Under the pieces are notes generated by a model, which saw nothing but the letters and a program-made list of their open reading frames with translations, searched no databases and was not told the origin of the DNA. Shown here one piece after another: positions 56,690-64,000 of a stretch of DNA of 64,000 nt. Source of the stretch: Oscarella lobularis (taxonomy: Eukaryota > Porifera > Homoscleromorpha > Homosclerophorida > Oscarellidae); the NCBI RefSeq assembly GCF_947507565.1, contig NC_089180.1, positions 2,418,001-2,482,000 of the forward strand. Direction: 5' to 3'. Position numbers and translations under genes: made by a program. Numbering within the stretch: the first letter of the stretch is position 1; the number at the start of each line of letters is the position of its first letter.

Positions 56690-57510
56690 GAAATAAAACT
56701 TAAGTCCATCCTATTGCTGCAAGGTTCTCTAGCTGTTTCATTTAATGTGCAAGACCATCAAGAGCGCGATTTCGAACGCCATTTTTCTACTTTAACCCGC
56801 AAGAAGAGTATTCTATAGACCGGAAAAAAGCGATGATTTATACCTATTTGTCTCCCTCATTTCTGTTTGTGATCACCCAGAGACTCTCACCTACTTACAT
56901 GCTTAGAAGCGTTAAAAGAAAAAGTGAGAATCAATACGTGCAATACTTGTAGCTTGACTGTGACAGAAGAAACTATGCAGAGTAAGTTGCGTACTTTTCT
57001 GAAGAGTTAATTTACCTTATTTCACGCTTTTTCTCTTCAAGCAGCAAATGAGGACGGTAATTCACTTTCGATTTTCCTTCTCCATCATCTTTTCCTGTGA
57101 AAGACGATGGAAAATTTGTTCCAAGGTCTTTCTTGGTGTGCGTTCTTCCTTGACCGCCTATTCTTTGGTCAATGAAGCTCAGTGAATAAGTACTTCGGAA
57201 TGGGCCAATTACATCATCATCATAATCACTCTTTGTTCGCATCAAAAAAAGTCCTGCCCATTTAGGAATAGAACCAGAAACAGGGTGTAATTTCAGAATC
57301 ATTCTGTACGTCGGGTAAAATATATATATATTTATAGCTCTGGTCCGGTTCCGATACGGGTATATAAATGTGTTCGCGCACTAATTGAAGTTCTGCGCGC
57401 GTTTTGTAATACATCCCCAGACCACATCAGCAGAGAGAACCTCTACGCTGGTGTGGCATACCCAAAATACCCAGATCGCACCGCCAGGATGAGGATAACC
57501 ACCACAAAAT
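56690..57510. other. No recognised gene
   Basis: A 96-codon minus-strand ORF (57,302-57,012) has no family match. A short TA repeat lies near 57,322. Confidence 0.3.
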
Positions 57511-57539
57511 GTTTCTGTATAACTGTTGGAGGTGTAAGG

Positions 57540-58860
57540 TTTATAGTAGAACAGGTGTACCAGAGATTTCTTTGGCCACAGGGTTACCTTCGATCACTGT
57601 TGTCACAGGTTTACCTGTGATCACTGTGTACCAGAGATCAGAGGGGCCACAGTTGTACTTGTGCTCACTGTGAGGTGTACCTGTCTGTGATTACTGTTGC
57701 CCCAGTTGTACCCGTGATCACTGTGGCCACAGGTGTACTTGCACTTTGGCTACAGGTGTACACAGGATCACTGTGACCAGTTGTACCGTGATCACTGTGG
57801 CCACAGTTGTACCAGAAATCTCTGCTGCTGCAGGTGTACCTCTGATCACTGTGGTTACAGGTGTACCTATGCTCACCGTGGCCACAGGTGTACCTGTGTG
57901 ATTACTGTGGCCACAGGTGCACCAGTGATCCTTGAGGCTATCAGGTGTACCTGTGATCACTGTGGCCGCAGGTGTACCTGTGATCGCTGTGACCAAATGT
58001 GTACCTTTGATCACTGTGGCCACAGGTGAACTACAAATCACAGGTGCACCAGAGATGTGGACACAGATTTACCTGTGATCGCTGCGACTACAGATGTACC
58101 AGAGATCAGTGGGGCCACAATTGTACCTGTGCTCACTGTGATCACAGGTGTACCTGTGATCACTGTTTCCACAGGTGTATTTGCACTTTGGCTACAGGTG
58201 TACACAGGATCACTGTGGCCACAGTTGTACCCGTCATCACTGTGGCCACTGCAGGTGTGCCTCTGATCACTGTGGTCACAAGTGTATCTATATGCTCACC
58301 GTGGCCACAGGTGTACCGGTGATCGCTGTGACCAAATGTGGCCACAGGTGTACTTGCACTTTGACCGCAGGTGTGCACAGGATCGCTGTGGCAACAGTTG
58401 TACCCGTGATCACTGTGGCCACCACAGGTGTACTTGCACTTTGGCCGCAGGTGTACACAGGATCACTGTGGCCACAGTTGCACCAGAGATCTCTGTTGCT
58501 ACACCTCTGATCACTGTGGTGGTCACAGGTGTACCTATGCTCACTGTTACGCATGATCACTGTGGCCACAAGTGTACCAGAAATCTCTGTGGTAACAGGT
58601 GCACCAGAGATCTCTGTGGTGGACACAGATGTACCTGTGATCGCTGTGACTACAGATGTACCAGAGATCAGTGGGGCCACAGTTGTACCTGTGCTCACTG
58701 TGGCGTACCTGTGATCACCGTTGCCACAGTTGTACCTATCTGGCCACAGGTGTACTTGCACTTTGGCTGGCTACAGGTGTACACATGATCCCTGTTGCCA
58801 CCCAGTTGTATCCGTGATCACTGTGGCCAGAGGTGAACCAGAGATCTCTTTGGCTACAGG
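57540..58860. repeat. Minisatellite, ~27-bp GTGATCACTGTGGCCACAGGTGTACCT units
   Basis: Dozens of imperfect units contain the palindromes GTGATCAC and TGTGGCCACA. A higher-order block that includes CTTGCACTTTGGCTACAGG followed by a GTGTACACAGGATC junction recurs near 57,737, 58,189, 58,350, 58,432 and 58,755. Because 27 is divisible by three, the array stays open and gives false repeat proteins on both strands. Confidence 0.95.
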
Positions 58861-58900
58861 AGTTTTAACTCGAAGTTTTGTACCATGACAACTACGGGTA

Positions 58901-58929
58901 CCCGGCGCAGCCGGGTATTAAACAGCTAG
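58901..58929 (+). mobile_element. Helitron-type 3' terminus
   Basis: The stem CCCGGCGCAGCCGGG (58,901-58,915) is followed by TATTAAACAGCTAG and then T, the canonical CTRR end. It lies 40 bp after the minisatellite. No 5' TCTCTACC terminus was found upstream. Confidence 0.75.
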
Positions 58930-59059
58930 TTACATCTATGGTGGGTACAGTTGGTGGATACCAAGAAACGTCACGTGACAGCGCGAGTTACACATCCCTC
59001 TGATCACACACACATGTACCTTTATGATATCACAGTCATTGTGACGTCACACCCTCCCG

Positions 59060-59255
59060 TATGTCTATGGGAAAATTCATTCCATAGACCGGTCAAGAGG
59101 ATCCTTATGAGTCGATGTCTATGGAAAAATTAATTCTATGGACCTGTCAAAAGGATGAGTCGATGTTTATGAGAAAATTAATTCCATAGACCAGTGAAAA
59201 GGTTCCTTAGGAGTCAATGGTCTATGGGAAAATTAATTCCATGGACCTGTCAATG
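59060..59255. repeat. ~55-bp tandem repeat with internal palindrome
   Basis: Four copies of GTCTATGGgaaaattaattCCATAGAC-like sequence, separated by CTGTCAAAAGGATCC/GAGTCGATG. Each unit can fold into a 7-8-bp stem with an A+T-rich loop. Confidence 0.9.
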
Positions 59256-59814
59256 TGATCAACCACAACGTTATCTTCCCGGAAATATGTTCTGTAAAAA
59301 TGGGAATGGGGCACCTGGTGACTATGCCTTTACTCTACAGATTTCAGGTATTCTATTTACGTGTATCTATACGTACTACTAAGAGCGGCGGCCATCTTGG
59401 ATGACGTCAGAACCTTTTGTTAAAATCACTAAGACTCATTCGCTGCGCCTTCTACCGCACTCTCTTGCGGCGCAAACATCTCCTGCGATCCGCGCGGAGA
59501 TGACTGGCTATCTCTTTTTTCTCAGAAGACATCGGGCGCTCCCTTATGGGGTGCACAATGTCTGGTGCTTTTGTCTTCATTATGACGTCATACGGCACAA
59601 AGCACTCTGAATTGTGTGCCTTGAAAGGAGGGGCCAGTAGACACACGCTACGCCTTATTTTGCACCGCAATAACGTGCAAGTATCGCGCAATAACGTTCG
59701 AGCCATTCGCCAAAACCTCACAGAATCTAAATGTGAGGTTTTTGGAAAGGCAAGCTATGTAGGCTAAATAAGAGAGAGCAGGGCCTTATCTTTGACTCTT
59801 AGGGTCTGTGATCA

Positions 59815-60615
59815 CAGGGTATCTGTGAACACAGGGTTATCTGTGATCACAGGGGTAGATGTACAGGATCACAGGGGGCATCTGTGATCTTTGGGGTACC
59901 TGCGTTATCACAGGGTAACTGTGATAACTGTGATCATCGGGTAACTGAAATCACAGGGCATCTCTGATCATAGGGTATCTGTGATCACTGTGATCACAGA
60001 CGTATAACAGGATCACAGAGTTTCTGTGATCACATGGTAACTGTGATTACAGGGGTATCTGTGGACACAGGGTAACTGTGATCACAGGGGTATCTGTGAA
60101 CACAGGGTAACTGTGATCACAGGGGTATCTGTGATTACAGATCACAGGGTAACTCACACGGGTGTATCTGTGATCACAGGGTAACTGTGATCACAGGATA
60201 ACTTTAAATATCTGTGATCACAGAAAATCTGTCATCACAGGATAACTTTAAATCATCTGTGATCACAAGGGCGTCTGTGATCAAAAGGGTATCTGTGATG
60301 ACAGGGAAAATGTGATGACAGGGAAATTGTGATCACAAGGAAAATGTGATCACAGAAAAATTGTGATCACACGGAAAATGTGATCACAGGAAAATCGTGA
60401 TCACACGGAAATTGTGATCACACGGAGATTGTGTAACTTCGATCACAGGGTAACTATAATTATTACCAGGGTATCTGTGATCACAGGGTAACTGTAATTA
60501 CAAGTTAACTGGAATAACGAGGTATCTGTGATCACAGGGTACTGTGATCACAGTGTAGCCGGTTATGTGTGATCACAGGGTATCTTTGATCACAGGGTAA
60601 CTGTGATCACCGGTG
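59815..60615. repeat. Minisatellite, ~18-bp TGTGATCACAGGGTA units
   Basis: Array of GGGTAACTGTGATCACAGG/GGTATCTGTGATCACAGG units with the palindrome TGTGATCACA. A central section replaces GGGTA by GGAAAA. It is related in core word, but not in unit length, to the array at 57.5-58.9 kb. Confidence 0.95.
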
Positions 60616-60619
60616 TTAT

Positions 60620-61590
60620 AGATAATATGGGACTACCAATACGTGCACGACACTGCGGTGGCTATTTCCTCGTGCGAAGCACGGGCACCTTACCGGTAAA
60701 AGATTCTTTTTTACCTGCATATATACCTTTGAAATTAAACTTTTCACTTGTAACGGGATGTTCTTCAAGTTTAACGCTATAAGAATTTGGATGCTGTTGT
60801 GACGTAGCGTAAGGATTATAAAAACTAAAAAATATCATTTCAATATAATAGGGGCTTAGAAAAATAAAAGTTAGGAAAGTCGTTTTATAATTTGGACCTG
60901 TTGAATTCGTGAGTTCACTTAGGCTATATTTATTGGACGACTTTAAGAAGAATTTTTTCTAGTTCTGGCAGATTATCATGGCACGACGGCTGCATTACCG
61001 AGAATGAACTAGGCGGGGATCATCGTGGCAGTTTCTTTAGGTTCTCACTGCAACTCGGGAATACTCCTAGAGTTAATTCAGTTTGAAACACCGGTTTGAC
61101 CTATGACGAAAGTGAGGAAATTGAGAATCTGAAGCTGAAGACGATATTGAAGATACAATTGAGACGAAGAGTAGCGAGATTTCAGTTGGAAGAAACATAC
61201 CGTACATATAGAAAGTATTTCATGACAGATGGTAGCATTCTATTCAGATGTACCCGGTTTAGCTATGGTATATGGAGGAACCCTACATGCTTGTCCATAT
61301 TTTCAAAAACTACCCCGGGGTTTAAAGGCACCCTGGTAAACCCCGCTCTATACCGGCGTTCCGCTAAATGCGGGGTAATACGTTACTCAAAAACAGGACT
61401 TTCTGAATGCGTTCAGTTCCACGAGTCGTCAGGCAATATGCAGCGTCCGACTTTCCTTTTCTCCTGCCTCATTTTCAAATCAATGTATGGTCATAAGCTT
61501 CAGACTCAGGCGCCAAAATGTTGTCTTCGAAAGAGGTGCATCAGAGTGATCCTCTAGGCCCTGCGTTCTTTGCACTCAAAATGCACGATT
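60620..61590. other. No recognised gene
   Basis: A 153-codon + ORF (61,096-61,557) starts with charged helical sequence (EEIENLKLKTILKIQLRRRV) but no family is evident. Confidence 0.3.
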
Positions 61591-61612
61591 CTATTATCTG
61601 TCTTTTGCCGAT

Positions 61613-61773
61613 CATCCGGAAATTGTGGTTTTGGCGTACCTGAACGACGTTTTTGTTCTTGGGAAGGAATTGTCTCCGTTGAGCGCTAGTGATGCATTGA
61701 AGTCGTTTTCAGTGTTATTCATCATGTTGACATTGCTAATGAGAAACGCGAAATATTTTCTTTGTTCTGGATA
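61613..61773 (+). pseudogene. Reverse transcriptase palm fragment
   Basis: HPEIVVLAYLNDVFVLGKEL is an RT motif C block (YxDD) in which the first Asp is Asn (Y-L-N-D). About 50 codons follow before TAA. This type (HPEV.VLAYLDDVF..G) occurs in uncharacterised RT proteins of sponges and cnidarians. Surrounding RT motifs are missing. Confidence 0.6.
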
Positions 61774-62254
61774 ATACAGTTTTTACGCCTCTGAAGTCGA
61801 TCATCCTTTTGGATGGCATGTCTGACCACATCGGCAATGGAAGAGAGTGAAAGGAGCCCTTCGTCCATCACCGTCTTGCAACTTTCAATAAACTCTCTTG
61901 CTTTGTCAGCGGCACTGCCGGAATTTTTTGTCCCTCCGTTGTGTGAAAAGGCGATGACGCTTTATAAATCTGTCCACCTCCAATGTCTTCTAATAAGTCG
62001 AAGAAATTCATAAAAGCTTCTTCTTTTTCTCTTATGCCCTGGTCTGGTCTTGTGCACCCGTGGTGTATTTGACATCAATCATACTTCTCAGTGTAGCTAA
62101 TGCAGTAACAGTTATAAATCACTACTACTTACACAACAGCTGCCTACCAGCGGTCAACTCTTCTTCCTTTGAGAAACAGAAATAAGAGAACATTTCATCG
62201 GGGTGGCATTTAATGAATTCCAAAAATCCTTCAAATAGCCCGTACAGAAAAGAT

Positions 62255-62500
62255 CGTGAGATCTCACGAGTCCTCGTGAGTCCTCTTAAATCTCATGTGG
62301 CCTCACGAGTCCTCATGAAATCTTTCAGATTCTCGTGAGTCCTCATGAAATCGTTCCGATTCTCGTGATTCTCATGAAATCGATCGGAATCTTTCAGATT
62401 CTCATGAGTCGTCATGAAATCTTTCAGATTCTAATGAGTACTCGTGAAATCTTTCAGATTCTCGTCAGTCCTAATAAAATCTTTCAGATCAACGGTAATG
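62255..62500. repeat. ~30-bp tandem repeat TCATGAAATCTTTCAGATTCTCGTGAGTCC
   Basis: About eight imperfect copies, containing the palindrome TCATGA. The + ORF from 62,335 reads through it and is partly repeat-derived. Confidence 0.9.
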
Positions 62501-63028
62501 ATCTCTCATTTGATCACTCTACAAGTAACGCCAACAACTTATACAACTTGCGTTTCTCTCTTTTGCTGGCTTCTGCTGTTCTCTGGGGCATGTGGATAGG
62601 CTGCCTTGGAAGCAGACGTGCACGGAACAAGAAGGTTTACCCTATTCCGTCGTATTCTTCGTCGAATTGTTTGTCATCGCCGACTCTTGACTCAACGGAG
62701 GAGAGTGTGGCGGTAAGACCCAGTAACAGCGAACCCGAAGGGTCACGCGGCGGCAAAGATGGAGCGAAACTACTTTGACTTGGGGAAAGGAACCGGAAAG
62801 GTACGACACTCCAGTTCATCTTTTCGTTCCCAGATTCAGTCATGTAAATTACGACGATTTTCAACCATTCCCGGTGCACTTTATTACGATTTATTCGCAT
62901 GTGTAAAAAACAGAAAGCCGACATTGTCGCGCAGTTCGCCGACCCTTAACAGAAACAAAACTATTTATAATTATATGCAGCGCAAATGTCTCACTGTCTC
63001 AAAGTTGTTACCGTATTATGTGGGAAAT

Positions 63029-63225
63029 TGTCGTCCGGGACTGCAGCCCGTGACGATAATGGCCCCTCCCTTGTAAGTTATAATAGTCTGTACCCGTGTG
63101 ATCAGTTAGTTCAGTGAGTTCAGTTAGTGTTGTCCGGTGTAGTGTAGCGTCGAGTGAGTGTGTGCGACCGACTAAGAATACAACGACTGAGCGCTCATTC
63201 GAATCGCCAGCAAGATTTCGCGACA
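63029..63225 (+). repeat. Short LTR of a gypsy element
   Basis: TGTCGTCCGGGA at the left and TTTCGCGACA at the right, followed after one base by a primer-binding site. A TATAAT-like sequence lies near 63,078. The length, about 197 bp, is short but typical for some compact gypsy lineages. The 3' LTR is beyond the window. Confidence 0.55.
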
Positions 63226-63226
63226 T

Positions 63227-63252
63227 TGGTGACAGGATCGCGATTCGAACCG
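63227..63252 (+). promoter_or_regulatory. Gypsy primer-binding site
   Basis: TGGTGACAGGATCGCGATT followed by CGAAC is complementary to a tRNA 3' end with CCA and a T-loop-like GTTCGAAT. The unusual length of the match (about 24 nt) supports it. Confidence 0.6.
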
Positions 63253-63334
63253 ACGCCTCTCGACTTTGCGTGGGAGGGAAGGAGGACGAAATTCGACGAG
63301 CGACGAGCGACGACTGACTGTGACAGGCGTTGGA

Positions 63335-64000
63335 ATGGCGAACAACGACGGAGGAGGCGGAGGAGGCGGAGGTCACGCACCTAAAATCGTCGCTCTCCCG
63401 TCGCTGTTCGAAGACGGCGTCGACGTTTGTGCAAATGCGAACCACTGGGACGATGACATGAAGGTTCGCGCGGCGCCGGCCTATCTGAGAGGACGAGCGG
63501 CGCTCGTCTACCGCGATTTTGACGATGGGCAGAAGGACACGTTGGATCACCTAAAGGAGGCTCTTATCGCAACACTAGCGCCGAATACCGCCGAGCGCAG
63601 ACGGATCGCGCGCCAGTATCTCTTCAGTCGTGGCGAAACCCTGATGTGGGACACGAGCGAGCCACTCCAGAAGTACGTGCGGAGGATCACCAGGCTGGTC
63701 GATCGAGGATTCCCAGAGTTAGCCGGAGACGCGCGAAAGAATATGCTAATTGAGCGGTTCACGGATGGACTTCCCGACGAGATCGCTAATGAGTTGCAGT
63801 TACACCCCGTTCCGGAAAAGACGCTGCAGGCTACGATGGACAGAGCGGAGGAATTGGTTCTTCACTGGAAGCGAAGGAATGCGATGCCGCAATGGCAAGT
63901 TGGAAACCGCCCGAAGGCAGTCGCAGCTGTCGGGATCGGGGAGGCGTCTGTCTGGGATCGATGGGAACCGACAACGGCGCCGCCGCCACCGCCCCTTTTC
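63335..64000 (+). CDS. Ty3/gypsy Gag, runs off the window
   Basis: ATG 63,335 opens MANNDGGGGGGGG, a Gly-rich start, and stays open for 222 codons to the edge. The capsid-like part reads LPSLFEDGVDV, AAPAYLRGRAALVYRDF, LAPNTAERRRIARQYLF. It continues YVRRITRLVDRGFPELAG, IERFTDGLPDEIANELQ and ends in a Pro-rich stretch. This follows the retrotransposon Gag pattern (W...A...L.G.A...Y; F..GL...I...L). It is the most intact retroelement gene in the window, placed about 80 bp after the primer-binding site. Confidence 0.85.
   Translation, partial: MANNDGGGGGGGGHAPKIVALPSLFEDGVDVCANANHWDDDMKVRAAPAYLRGRAALVYRDFDDGQKDTLDHLKEALIATLAPNTAERRRIARQYLFSRGETLMWDTSEPLQKYVRRITRLVDRGFPELAGDARKNMLIERFTDGLPDEIANELQLHPVPEKTLQATMDRAEELVLHWKRRNAMPQWQVGNRPKAVAAVGIGEASVWDRWEPTTAPPPPPLF

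Noticed and set aside
57718-58788. Repeat proteins of about 100-168 residues (Cys/His- or Val/Thr-rich)
   Set aside because: Read-through of a 27-bp satellite; present on both strands and with no non-repeat part.
57540-60615. CRISPR-like arrangement of regular repeats
   Set aside because: Units are contiguous with no unique spacers, and the genome is eukaryotic.
62335-62778. 147-codon ORF with a hydrophobic segment
   Set aside because: The first third is tandem-repeat read-through; the rest has no recognisable family or splice context.

Overview
The window is eukaryotic and reads as a dense mosaic of broken transposable elements with few convincing host genes. The protein families (MULE, DUF6589-type, P/THAP9-type, DDE_4, pogo, SWIM-YqaJ, Penelope-like and Ty3/gypsy fragments) and four GT-AG introns of only 46-51 nt in one gene suggest a compact-intron, early-branching marine animal, most likely a sponge. 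The lineage is an inference; no marker gene proves it. No tRNA, rRNA or CRISPR array was seen.

Layout. 0-5.4 kb: Helitron helicase scrap, hAT tail, a probable LTR with primer-binding site, a 720-bp foldback element and two opposed gypsy pol fragments. 5.6-9.7 kb: YqaJ nuclease fragment, decayed pogo element with terminal inverted repeats, and a MULE-type transposase gene with short introns. 9.8-12.8 kb: rearranged Penelope-like RT abutting a truncated DUF6589-type gene. 12.8-18.1 kb: gypsy RNase H/integrase, a Helitron Rep fragment with a DUF6570-like N-terminus, and a DDE_4 transposase pseudogene. 18.6-22.8 kb: palindromic elements and pieces of a second Helitron family. 25.4-31.3 kb: a HIRAN-domain ORF and a gypsy element interrupted by a young foldback insertion with a perfect 9-bp target duplication. 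31.5-41.2 kb: a MITE, P-type transposase pieces, SWIM-YqaJ and a Cys/coiled-coil protein. 57.5-62.5 kb: palindromic minisatellites. 63.0-64.0 kb: LTR, primer-binding site and gag of a gypsy element that runs off the window.

The most interesting region is 41.4-52.6 kb, a head-to-tail Helitron array. Each 3' terminus (GC-rich hairpin then CTAG) is followed with no intervening base by the next 5' terminus (TCTCTACC). One unit (43,449-46,517) carries an RPA70-like ssDNA-binding protein. The next (46,518-52,529) carries a Rep/Pif1-helicase protein. They share the 5' leader and the 3' end but not the coding cargo. A 5'-truncated RPA unit precedes them and a fourth 5' end follows. This looks like a two-component Helitron whose replication functions sit on separate units with common ends. 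The Rep/helicase copy is decayed, while the RPA copy keeps a 416-codon ORF.
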